The position numbers were made by a program, and so were the translations under genes. The notes under the pieces were generated by a model. The model was not told the origin of the DNA, did no database searches, and saw nothing but the letters and a program-made list of their open reading frames with translations. From assembly GCA_002352215.1 (NCBI GenBank), contig DEIB01000029.1, positions 1-15,791 on the forward strand: a stretch of 15,791 nucleotides of DNA. Direction: 5' to 3'. Below are positions 7,825 through 14,941 of the stretch, piece after piece. Positions within the stretch are counted from its first letter, which is position 1. The number at the start of each line of letters is the position of its first letter. Origin of the DNA: Chthonomonas sp. UBA2785. GTDB lineage: Bacteria; Armatimonadota; Fimbriimonadia; Fimbriimonadales; Fimbriimonadaceae.

Positions 7825-7952
7825 ATTTCTCCCCTTCGGACTGACGAGCAGCCCAAACCTAGTATTTGCTATTGGTAAATATTCATGGTTTATGAAGGCC
7901 CAATTGCGGTCCATGGGTCCCAGACGGCGAATCTAGAACGGACCTGTACACG

Positions 7953-7981
7953 TTGACCCAGTGAACGCAGATATACTGCGT
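7953..7981 (+). promoter_or_regulatory. Candidate promoter/operator of the secreted-protein gene
   Basis: A TTGACC box (7953-7958) and a TATACT box (7972-7977) lie upstream of the ATG at 7999, but only 13 bp apart instead of about 17. The -10-like box sits inside a perfect palindrome, ACGCAG-ATATA-CTGCGT (7965-7981). The layout suggests a regulated promoter, but no binding protein can be named. Confidence 0.35.
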
Positions 7982-7998
7982 GAACGGAGCAAGTGTAA

Positions 7999-8850
7999 AT
8001 GCGAGCAAGAACGGGTATGTGGTTGGCGGCTGTGATGGCCGTCGCGGTCGCTGGAGCGGGTCTGATCCCGCAGGATCGAACTCTTCGATTCCGACCTGCG
8101 GCGAATACGGAATACGCCTACAACAGCGTGAGCGAAACCAGCATGGCCATCTCGGGCATGATGGAGCAGTCCAGCGACACGAAGGTGACCTCCACTCGCG
8201 TGCTGAAGATCAAGGACACGGTGGACGGCTGGACCAAGTTTGAATGGCACAGCCGCAACGTGAAGACGGAATCCACCGGTGAAGCTATGCCCGGTATGGA
8301 CCCGAACTCCACGGGCAAGGTGATGGAGCAGGTTGTGGTGGCCGGCGAAGTGAACGAACTCGCCACCGTCCGCAACATCCGCGTGGTGGGTGGCGACACG
8401 AGCGACCCGATGACGATGATGGCCATCGGCGGCATGGGTCAAACCATGGTGGACCTGGGCATTAGCGGCACCAAGCTTCCGGAAGGCCCGCTCGCCGTGG
8501 GTCAAACCTGGAAGAGCGAGCTCAACATCGGCAAGGTGCTGAACGAGCAAAGCGGCGGCATGGTGACCTCGGACAAGAGCCTCCCCGTGGAATACAAGGT
8601 CGAAGGCTTTGAAATGATCGACGGTGTGGAGCACGTCAAAATCACCTCGACGACCGTGGGTTCGGTGCCGATCTCCTCGCCGATGGCGGGTGAAGGCACG
8701 CTGGAAAGCAACACCGTGGGCACGATCCTTGTGAACATGACCAACGGCATTGCCACCAAGTCGAGCATCGAAGGCACGCAAACGATTGATCTCGGGATGG
8801 TCGTCATCTCGCTCAAGATCAAGTCGGTTGACGAACTCAAGAAGAACTGA
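7999..8850 (+). CDS. Secreted protein of unknown function
   Basis: I do not recognise this 283-aa protein. It has a clear signal peptide (MRARTGMW, hydrophobic Ala/Val core to about residue 21), so it should be exported. The mature part looks beta-strand-rich, with alternating Thr/Val/Ser segments, and is low in Cys. It contains LPEGPLAVGQTWKSEL (about 160-175), a phrase common in uncharacterised bacterial secreted proteins that open with 'must be supplied' beta domains (DUF6263-like; a guess). GGAG at 7986-7989 is the ribosome site, 9 nt before the ATG. It is monocistronic, divergent from the BTAD regulator and closed by a strong terminator. Confidence 0.8.
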   Translation: MRARTGMWLAAVMAVAVAGAGLIPQDRTLRFRPAANTEYAYNSVSETSMAISGMMEQSSDTKVTSTRVLKIKDTVDGWTKFEWHSRNVKTESTGEAMPGMDPNSTGKVMEQVVVAGEVNELATVRNIRVVGGDTSDPMTMMAIGGMGQTMVDLGISGTKLPEGPLAVGQTWKSELNIGKVLNEQSGGMVTSDKSLPVEYKVEGFEMIDGVEHVKITSTTVGSVPISSPMAGEGTLESNTVGTILVNMTNGIATKSSIEGTQTIDLGMVVISLKIKSVDELKKN

Positions 8851-8874
8851 TCATCAATCTTCGATCACGCAAGT

Positions 8875-8913
8875 ACACCCTTGGCCTCCCGTAGGCCAAG
8901 GGTGTTTTTCTTT
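8875..8913 (+). terminator. Rho-independent terminator after the secreted-protein gene
   Basis: A perfect 13-bp stem, ACACCCTTGGCCT (8875-8887) with AGGCCAAGGGTGT (8893-8905), encloses the 5-nt loop CCCGT. The tail is TTTTCTTT (8906-8913). Confidence 0.95.
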
Positions 8914-8924
8914 GCCTAACACGC

Positions 8925-8930
8925 TAGAAT
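8925..8930 (+). promoter_or_regulatory. Candidate -10 element giving a near-leaderless hydrolase mRNA
   Basis: TAGAAT ends 9 nt before the ATG at 8940, so transcription would begin only about 3 nt before the start codon. No Shine-Dalgarno sequence is seen in GAACCCGGC. No good -35 box is visible. Confidence 0.4.
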
Positions 8931-8939
8931 GAACCCGGC

Positions 8940-9701
8940 ATGGCGCGTCATTCCACGTTCTCCTTCAACTCCCCGGGGGGTTCATTGGCCTTTGAGTGGG
9001 TGACTCCCGAAGGCTCGGGGCCGTTCCCGGTGGTGGTGCTCATCCACGGCGGGGGATGGATCAGCGGCGACCGCACCATGATGGCTGCCGAAGCTGAGTT
9101 TTGGGCGGAGAATGGCTGGGCGTCTGCTTCGGTGGAGTACCGGTTAGCGCCCTTGTATCTGTATCCGGCGGCGATTGAAGATCTTCAGGCGTTCTTCCGC
9201 CACTTGGACAGCCATGGAGCTGAACTCGGGGCCAAGCCCGGCCACATCGCCACCTTTGGGCACAGCGCTGGGGGGCACCTTTCGCTCATGGCTTCCCTTT
9301 CCCCTGCTTTGAATGGCGAAGAGTTCACTCGGCCTCGCGCCACCGTCAACGTGTGCGGCATCACCGACCTGCGCAACCCTGACGACACGCATTACGACAT
9401 CTCGCTGAGCTTCTTGGAGCAATTTATGGGTGGAACACACTCTGAGGCCCCCGAACGGTGGGCAGAGGCCAGTCCGATTTCCCATGTGCGCGAGGGGCTA
9501 GCCCCGGTGCTCAACCTGCACGGCCAGGACGACGAAATTGTGCCCGTCGATCAGGCGCGACGCATCCACCAAGCGCTCCAGGGGGCCGGGGTGACGAGCG
9601 AATTGATCGAGTATCCGCGCGAGTACCACGCTTTCTCACTTGAAGCCTGGACCGACATCCGGGCCCGCGCCTTGGCGTTTGCCAACACCCACGCCGGCTA
9701 A
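8940..9701 (+). CDS. Alpha/beta hydrolase, esterase/lipase-like (BD-FAE/HSL type)
   Basis: This is a 253-aa alpha/beta-hydrolase with a full catalytic set. The oxyanion loop is HGGGW (36-40). The nucleophile is S109 in GHSAGG (107-112). The acid is D198 in HGQDDEIVP and the base is H230 in YHAF. The HGGGW and VEYRLAP (65-71) motifs are typical of small carboxylesterases related to hormone-sensitive lipase and acetyl-xylan/feruloyl esterases. There is no signal peptide, so it is probably cytoplasmic. The substrate cannot be read from sequence. The start at 8940 has no ribosome site and may be leaderless. The threonine aldolase gene follows after 3 bp, so the two are probably co-transcribed. 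Confidence 0.9.
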   Translation: MARHSTFSFNSPGGSLAFEWVTPEGSGPFPVVVLIHGGGWISGDRTMMAAEAEFWAENGWASASVEYRLAPLYLYPAAIEDLQAFFRHLDSHGAELGAKPGHIATFGHSAGGHLSLMASLSPALNGEEFTRPRATVNVCGITDLRNPDDTHYDISLSFLEQFMGGTHSEAPERWAEASPISHVREGLAPVLNLHGQDDEIVPVDQARRIHQALQGAGVTSELIEYPREYHAFSLEAWTDIRARALAFANTHAG

Positions 9702-9704
9702 GCC

Positions 9705-10733
9705 ATGATTGACCTGCGCAGCGACACCGTCACGCGGCCAACCCCGGCGATGTACGCCGCGATGGCCACTGCCCCCTTGGGCGATGATGTGCTGGGCGAC
9801 GAGCCAACCGTAAGAAAACTTGAAGATTCGGTGGCCGAACTCTTAGGATTCCCTTCGGCCATGTTTGTGCCCAGCGGCACGATGAGCAACCAGATTGCCC
9901 TGATGGTGCACACGCGCCCGGGCGACGCCGCGCTCTTTGAAGAGGAAGCGCATATGGTGTATTACGAGGCCGGAGCCCCGGGAGCACTGGCCGGCGTGGT
10001 GACCCTAAGCTATCCCAGCCAGGGCGGGATTCCAGATCCGGCCGTGGTGGCCGGGAAGCTTTGGCAGCGCACTCACCACACGCCGGGCGTCAAGTTTGTG
10101 GCGGTGGAAAACACCCACAACCGCCATGGGGGTGCAATCATCCCGCCGGACATCCTGCAGGCGCACGCCGACCAAGTGCGGGCGGCAGGGGCCGTATGCC
10201 ACCTGGACGGAGCCCGGGTGTGGAATGCGGCGGCGGCTTTGGACTTGCACCCACGCGAACTAACAAAGATGTTTGATTCGGTGTCGGTGTGCTTCAGCAA
10301 GGGGCTGGGCGCGCCGGTGGGTTCGGCCTTGTTGGGGTCAGCCGATTTCATTGACGAGGCACGCTATGTGCGCAAGCGCCTCGGCGGCGGCATGCGCCAA
10401 TCCGGATTGCTGGCAGCGGCGGCCCTGGTGGCGCTAGATGACCGAGACCAACTGACAGAGGACCACCGACGCGCCCGCACATTGGCAGAAGCCCTCATGG
10501 GCACTCCCGGCCTCACTCCCCTCACGCCCACCACCAACATTGTCCTGGTGGACACCGACGCCCCGGCCAACGATTGGATGGATGCGCTGGCCACTGTGGG
10601 TGTCGGGTGCGTGCCCTTCGGGTCGCATCGCCTGCGGTTTGTCACCCACCGCGATGTAGACGATCAGGGCTTAGAGGTCGCGCTGGGACGGATCAAAGAG
10701 GTTGCCGCTCAGCTGGCCCAGCGGTCCGAGTAG
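9705..10733 (+). CDS. Low-specificity L-threonine aldolase (PLP-dependent)
   Basis: This enzyme splits L-threonine or allo-threonine into glycine and acetaldehyde. At 342 aa it has the family length and fold-type I layout. It opens with the typical IDLRSDTVTRPT. GDDVLGDEPTV (26-36) follows, then PSGTMSNQIA (56-65), the PLP-stacking H83 in EEAHM, LDGAR (167-171) holding the cofactor-binding Asp and Arg, and the Schiff-base lysine K199 in CFSKGLGAPVGS. No catalytic residue is missing. The gene starts 3 bp after the hydrolase stop and has no clear ribosome site, so it probably relies on coupled translation. Its last 63 bp overlap the opposing nuclease gene. Confidence 0.95.
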   Translation: MIDLRSDTVTRPTPAMYAAMATAPLGDDVLGDEPTVRKLEDSVAELLGFPSAMFVPSGTMSNQIALMVHTRPGDAALFEEEAHMVYYEAGAPGALAGVVTLSYPSQGGIPDPAVVAGKLWQRTHHTPGVKFVAVENTHNRHGGAIIPPDILQAHADQVRAAGAVCHLDGARVWNAAAALDLHPRELTKMFDSVSVCFSKGLGAPVGSALLGSADFIDEARYVRKRLGGGMRQSGLLAAAALVALDDRDQLTEDHRRARTLAEALMGTPGLTPLTPTTNIVLVDTDAPANDWMDALATVGVGCVPFGSHRLRFVTHRDVDDQGLEVALGRIKEVAAQLAQRSE

Positions 10734-11462
10734 CTCGCTTTCCAACCTGCGGTAAGCAATGTCCGCCAGGGTCTTGAGGTTCGCGACGTCTTCCCGGTTG
10801 TAGGCCAATAACGTCTCAAGTGCATCCTCACGCCCGCGCTGAGCCGCGTACCACAGCCGGATCGCGTCCCGCCCGTCCAGGCCGTCCGTGTCGTCGCCGC
10901 GTTCCAGGCCAAACCGCTTTTCGATCTTCTTGAGGCCACCCCGGATGCCCAGCCGCTTAAATGCCATACACAGGTCCAAGTGGATCTGATCGAACGGCAC
11001 CCGAGGGAATCCCCGCTTCAACATCGGGATATCGAAACCGGTGCCAAAGAACGTCACGATCATCCCGTACTGCTCCATCAAGTCGGGGAACTCGTGCAGG
11101 TCCTTCCCTTTCACGAGGCCACGGAATCCTACGTCGTCGTAAAGCCCAATGATGGTAATCGAAGTACCCGATTGCCCCCCATCCGTCTCGATATCCAAGT
11201 AGACGGTTTGGTCGGCAAAGGTCGGCCACGTGCGCCAAATCTCCTTCGAGAAGTGCCGCGCAAAGAAGCGATAATCCCGGGCGTCGAGGGCCTCTTTGCT
11301 GGCCAGAATGATGTCTTCGGCCTCCACCGGGTCGCAACCGCGCAGGTTAAAGCCCTTGGGGTCGGCTAAGAAAGCCTCCCATGAGGTGCAACCCTGCCGC
11401 CACAGGTCGGCTTCCGTTGAAGGACCGACACGAGGTAGGTGGCAGAACGACCGCGTGAGCAA
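10671..11462 (-). CDS. RNase H-like DEDD nuclease, YprB-type
   Basis: This is a 263-aa predicted 3'-5' exonuclease of the RNase H-like superfamily (RNase_H_2/YprB family). A helix-hairpin-helix-like segment LPRVGPSTEADLW (9-21) precedes the nuclease core. The DEDDy residues are D90 and E92 in LDIET, D144 in FDIP, and Y221/D225 in YNREDV; D163 in HLDL also fits the family. Substrate and pathway are unknown, and DNA or RNA processing is plausible. The only start that keeps the N-terminal motif is TTG at 11462, 2 nt after the stop of the upstream gene, which suggests coupled translation. The 3' end overlaps the threonine aldolase on the other strand by 63 bp. Confidence 0.82.
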   Translation of the reverse strand: MLTRSFCHLPRVGPSTEADLWRQGCTSWEAFLADPKGFNLRGCDPVEAEDIILASKEALDARDYRFFARHFSKEIWRTWPTFADQTVYLDIETDGGQSGTSITIIGLYDDVGFRGLVKGKDLHEFPDLMEQYGMIVTFFGTGFDIPMLKRGFPRVPFDQIHLDLCMAFKRLGIRGGLKKIEKRFGLERGDDTDGLDGRDAIRLWYAAQRGREDALETLLAYNREDVANLKTLADIAYRRLESELLGPLGQLSGNLFDPSQRDL

Positions 11463-11464
11463 GA

Positions 11465-12013
11465 CTAGCCGCCGGACGACATGATCTTGGGCTGAATTCG
11501 TTGATTCACAAACGGCTCGGGCACGATCACGTCGCGGCTGCTAGCGGCCGGCCAGGGCAACGCGAGATCCTTATCGTCGTACCAGAAGAGGCCCGTGTCT
11601 TGGTTGCTATCAAATTCCCCGTTCACGCGGACCAAACCGGCCCCGTAGAACGTGGCTCGCATGTCCTTGCCAAACCACTGGATGGCGCGCCACTTGCCGC
11701 TGGCCACCACACGTCCGGTTCCGTAATAAACCTTACGGTCTCCGAACTCGTACTCCTTGCGGACGTTGCCCGTCACTTGCACGTCCCCGTCCATGCGGGA
11801 AATCAGCACCGTGCCGGTGAAGGTGAATTCCATGCGGCCCTCGCAGTTGATGGCCCGGAACGAACCCAAACGAGTGGAAAGATTGAGCGTGCCGTACTTG
11901 CGCTCATCCAGGGGCAGCTTGCCGCGTTGCTCCGGGGTGGCCGGTTGCGAATGTCCCACCGCATACAGGAGGCCCAGAACCCCCACGGTTGCCAACAGTC
12001 CGTAGCGTCGCAT
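11465..12013 (-). CDS. Secreted beta-strand-rich protein of unknown function
   Basis: This gene is not recognised. The 182-aa product has a signal peptide (MRRYGLLATVGVLGLLYAVG, cleavage probably near residues 20-25). The mature part is a chain of short beta strands with repeated Gly/Asp turns: GRMEFTFTGTVLISR, GDVQVTGNV, VYYGTGRVVASGKW and ATFYGAGLVRVNG. This recalls LptA/OstA-type or other stacked-strand folds, but I cannot assign a family. I chose the ATG at 12013, with GGAAAG upstream. ATGs at 12028 and 12112 only add residues before the signal peptide, and 12112 would run into the ccmE promoter region. It precedes the nuclease gene by 2 nt and may form an operon with it. Confidence 0.68.
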   Translation of the reverse strand: MRRYGLLATVGVLGLLYAVGHSQPATPEQRGKLPLDERKYGTLNLSTRLGSFRAINCEGRMEFTFTGTVLISRMDGDVQVTGNVRKEYEFGDRKVYYGTGRVVASGKWRAIQWFGKDMRATFYGAGLVRVNGEFDSNQDTGLFWYDDKDLALPWPAASSRDVIVPEPFVNQRIQPKIMSSGG

Positions 12014-12083
12014 AACTTGTCTTTCCATTATGGCAAAACCCGTGCCGAAGTGGTTTCGTTCCCGCCCAAGGGCCCCGGCCAAA

Positions 12084-12113
12084 TTGGGAGTTGGGCCAGA
12101 AATTGCGTACACT
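12084..12113 (+). promoter_or_regulatory. Candidate promoter of the ccmEF-panD-pyrE unit
   Basis: TTGGGA (12084-12089) and TACACT (12108-12113) are spaced by 18 bp, each matching 4 of 6 consensus bases. Transcription would start near 12120, leaving a very short leader that contains AAGG just before the ATG at 12126. Confidence 0.4.
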
Positions 12114-12125
12114 CACTCTAAGGCC

Positions 12126-12536
12126 ATGAAAGGTGTAGCTACCAAGCGTAAGGTCGGCGTCATTGCCCTCATTGCAGGTTCCGTGGTTGCTTTGGGCGTG
12201 GTGATGACCATGTTTCTTACCCAGGCGAGCCCCTACGTCAACGTTGAGCAAGCCAAAAGCATGAAGGGCAACAACCTGCACTTGGCGGGCGTCATCGTTC
12301 CAGGAACGATCACAACGACCGTTATGGACGGCTCCACCACACGCTTTATCCTTAAGGACGACTACGGACAAACCGTGCCCGTGGTCTACAAGGGCCCCGC
12401 CCCCGCCAACCTCCGCACGGCCGACCGCGCCGTGGCCATTGGTGGCATGGGCACCACCGAGTTTGAAGCTCGCGATTTGCTCCTCAAGTGCCCGTCTCGG
12501 TATGAGGGTGACGGACCGAAGGTAGCCCAAAAGTGA
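12126..12536 (+). CDS. ccmE: Cytochrome c maturation haem chaperone CcmE (Cys-type, CxxxY)
   Basis: CcmE receives haem from CcmABCD at the outer face of the membrane and passes it to CcmF for attachment to apocytochrome c. The 136-aa protein has one N-terminal membrane anchor (about 9-31) and an OB-fold domain, with VVYKGPAPANLR (86-97) and FEARDLLLKC (113-122). In the usual form the haem-binding residue is a His in a HxxxY motif. Here it is C122, giving CPSRY with Y126 (CxxxY), as described for the variant pathway in Desulfovibrio and archaea. The start at 12126 has AAGG just before it; the frame stays open upstream, but that part is not family-like. ccmF follows with a 4-bp overlap. Confidence 0.93.
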   Translation: MKGVATKRKVGVIALIAGSVVALGVVMTMFLTQASPYVNVEQAKSMKGNNLHLAGVIVPGTITTTVMDGSTTRFILKDDYGQTVPVVYKGPAPANLRTADRAVAIGGMGTTEFEARDLLLKCPSRYEGDGPKVAQK

Positions 12537-14941
12537 ACACGGATATTGCCCCCCAGGATTGGCCAGCCCCCGCGCAGTGGTCGATGCTGGCCGGCGACGC
12601 GGGTCGCATCCTCCTTTTCTTGGCGATGGCCAGCTTCTTAGCGGCGGTCATCGGTTCCATCACCAACCGCCTTCGTGTATCCCGGATCGGTTTTGCCGTG
12701 GGTTCCTTGAGCGTTTTCGTCTCCTTTGGCCTGCTCCTTTCGCTCACTAGCACGGGCCAGTTCCACTACCGCTACGTCTTTGCGCACAGCCAGGCCGATC
12801 TCGAGCCCTGGTATCGCATCTCGGCCGCGTGGGCCGGACAAGAAGGTTCGTTCCTCCTCTGGGCCGTGACCTCGGCGATGTTTGTGGCCCTCGCCCGCAA
12901 GAAGACCGGCGCCGATGAGCGCGGTTACCTGGGCGTGGCCAGCGCGTTCCTCATGGGCTTGGCGGGCATCCTCACGTTCGAGTCGCCCTTCCGCCTCATC
13001 GACCCGATCTTGGGTCAACTGCGCACGCCGCCCGATGGCAATGGCCTTTCGCCCGCGCTGCTGAACTACTGGATGGTCATCCATCCGCCCACCATTTTCT
13101 TGGGCTTCGGCTCCCTCTTAGCTTTGTTTGCTTGGGCGGCCGCGGCCCTCATGCGCAAGAACCTGGAGGACTACATTGTCCCCATTCGGCCGTGGGCCAT
13201 CATCTCGGCGACCCTGCTTGGCCTCGGCCTGTGTATGGGCGGCTTCTGGGCGTACGAGATGCTCAACTGGGGCGGGTTCTGGATGTGGGACCCAGTCGAA
13301 AACACCTCCTTCGTCCCCTGGGTGGCGGCGGTGGCCTTCATCCACGGCATCTTTGTGCAGCAGGCGCGACGCCGCTGGCACATCGGCAATGCGGTGCTGG
13401 CGGCGGTGCCGCTTATGGCGTTCTGCTTCGGCACGTTCCTCACTCGGTCCGGCTTCTTGGGCGACCAAAGCGTCCACAGCTTCGCGCAGATGGACCGCAG
13501 TGCGCTTTGGATTCTTACCGGCATTGGCGGCGTGGTCATCTTTGGCTTCTTCGGCTTGGTCTTTGCGCGCATGCACACGGCCAAGGACTGGCTGCCCGAA
13601 CCCCGCGCGGCCGAACCGGAACACATCCTGAACCGCACCACGGGGTACGGCACTTCCATCTGGATTCTGCTCGCCTTTGGCGTTATCGCCGGGGTGGGCA
13701 TGAGCGTGCCGCTCATCCAAAGTCTGGCCGGGCAGGCGCCGAAGATGGTGGAAGAAAAGCTCTACCACTACATCCTCAGCTGGTTCTTCCCGCCCTTCAT
13801 GCTGGCGTTGGCCATCTTCCCATTCATCACCTGGCGGGGCTCGACCTTGAAGGCCACGCTCGGGCGGGTCAATCAGTCGTTGGCGATTTCGGTGTTCATC
13901 ACGGGCATCCTGCTTTTGGGCTTGCGCACCGAAACCGTGTGGTTGCCCATGGTCAATGAAGGCGTCGATACGCCCTGGGGCGCTAAGCTCCCGCGCCTGC
14001 CTTGGGTGCTGTTCCTCAGTTGGCTGTGCGTGTTTGCCACGGTGTCCAACTTCACGCGCATATTCCAGCTATGGCGCACGGCTCGGCCTTCGGTGGGCGG
14101 GCTGGTCACCCACGTCGGGTTCGCCCTTACCCTTTTCGGGTTGGTGTTCTCCCGCGGGTTCGAGCAGAAGACGGAAGTCTTGGTGCACCCGGATTACCCC
14201 GGCACGGCCCTGGGCTACACCTTTGCCTACATGGACCGGGCTTATAAGTTCACGGACCGACACAACGAACTGCACATGATGGTGATGGGGCGCGGAGAGG
14301 AGTTCCTGGCGCACCCCGGCCTCTACTTCACCCCCGGTGAAGAAGAGCCGAACCCCGTGATGTGGCCGCACATCCAGCGCCACGCCCTGTGGGACATGAT
14401 CGTCATCGCCTACCCGATGGCGTTCGACGCTTCGGGTGAAACCACCTTCAATGTCGGCGAGATGCGAGCCTTCAAGGACATCACGCTGCAGTACGAGGGC
14501 ATGCGCACCGAAGGCCAACTCGGCACGGCGGGTGCACGCTTCTTTGCTCGCTTCACCTACGATTCGGTAGGCATGGGCGACGGCGAGTTTGAATCCATGA
14601 TGATGATCACGGAGGATGGCCCCGAGTACAGCAATGGCCGTATCGGCGACACCTTCGAGATTCGACTGGACCGTATCGACGCCGCCACCAAATCGGCCAC
14701 CGTCACCCTGTTCTTTGTGCAGCCGGCCTACCCGGTGGAGCTGTTCTACAAGCCTCTCACCATCTTTGTGTGGATCGGGGTGGGCGTGATGACGCTCGGT
14801 GGATTCTGGGCGGCGCGAAGCCGGTCCCGGCGGACACCCGGACCAATGCGGGATGAGCCCACTGGCGACGACAACCAGGTCGTCCAAAATGAGGAGCAGT
14901 CCAAGCAAAGCGATGCGCCTGAACCAATTACTCAAGGCTAA
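12533..14941 (+). CDS. ccmF: Cytochrome c haem lyase subunit CcmF, long form
   Basis: CcmF takes haem from CcmE and attaches it to the CxxCH cysteines of apocytochrome c. It is a polytopic membrane protein. The WWD haem-handling segment WGGFWMWDPVENTSF spans about 246-260. Conserved external histidines include H184 in MVIHPPT, and H613/H617 (WPHIQRH) lie near the second haem-ligand region. GQEGSFLLW (102-110) is another family signature. At 802 aa it is clearly longer than the roughly 650 aa of the E. coli protein. The extra part is mainly a soluble domain before the last membrane helix (about 745-765) and a charged Gln/Asp/Glu tail. It starts with GTG in a GTGA overlap with ccmE. Confidence 0.95.
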   Translation: MNTDIAPQDWPAPAQWSMLAGDAGRILLFLAMASFLAAVIGSITNRLRVSRIGFAVGSLSVFVSFGLLLSLTSTGQFHYRYVFAHSQADLEPWYRISAAWAGQEGSFLLWAVTSAMFVALARKKTGADERGYLGVASAFLMGLAGILTFESPFRLIDPILGQLRTPPDGNGLSPALLNYWMVIHPPTIFLGFGSLLALFAWAAAALMRKNLEDYIVPIRPWAIISATLLGLGLCMGGFWAYEMLNWGGFWMWDPVENTSFVPWVAAVAFIHGIFVQQARRRWHIGNAVLAAVPLMAFCFGTFLTRSGFLGDQSVHSFAQMDRSALWILTGIGGVVIFGFFGLVFARMHTAKDWLPEPRAAEPEHILNRTTGYGTSIWILLAFGVIAGVGMSVPLIQSLAGQAPKMVEEKLYHYILSWFFPPFMLALAIFPFITWRGSTLKATLGRVNQSLAISVFITGILLLGLRTETVWLPMVNEGVDTPWGAKLPRLPWVLFLSWLCVFATVSNFTRIFQLWRTARPSVGGLVTHVGFALTLFGLVFSRGFEQKTEVLVHPDYPGTALGYTFAYMDRAYKFTDRHNELHMMVMGRGEEFLAHPGLYFTPGEEEPNPVMWPHIQRHALWDMIVIAYPMAFDASGETTFNVGEMRAFKDITLQYEGMRTEGQLGTAGARFFARFTYDSVGMGDGEFESMMMITEDGPEYSNGRIGDTFEIRLDRIDAATKSATVTLFFVQPAYPVELFYKPLTIFVWIGVGVMTLGGFWAARSRSRRTPGPMRDEPTGDDNQVVQNEEQSKQSDAPEPITQG

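Noticed and set aside
7961..7989. Direct repeat GTGAACGCAG / GTGAACGGAG, 19 bp apart, as a SARP binding site
   Set aside because: The second copy contains the ribosome site of the secreted-protein gene, and the 19-bp step does not fit the 11- or 22-bp phasing of SARP sites.
7933..8781. 282-aa open frame on the - strand
   Set aside because: It is His/Ala/Arg-rich and antisense to the secreted protein, which has a signal peptide, ribosome site and terminator.
10734..10760. Terminator between the convergent aldolase and nuclease genes
   Set aside because: No stem with a T run could be found on either strand.
14889..14912. Upstream in-frame ATG at 14889 for panD
   Set aside because: It adds 8 residues before the family's conserved N-terminus and has no ribosome site in front.
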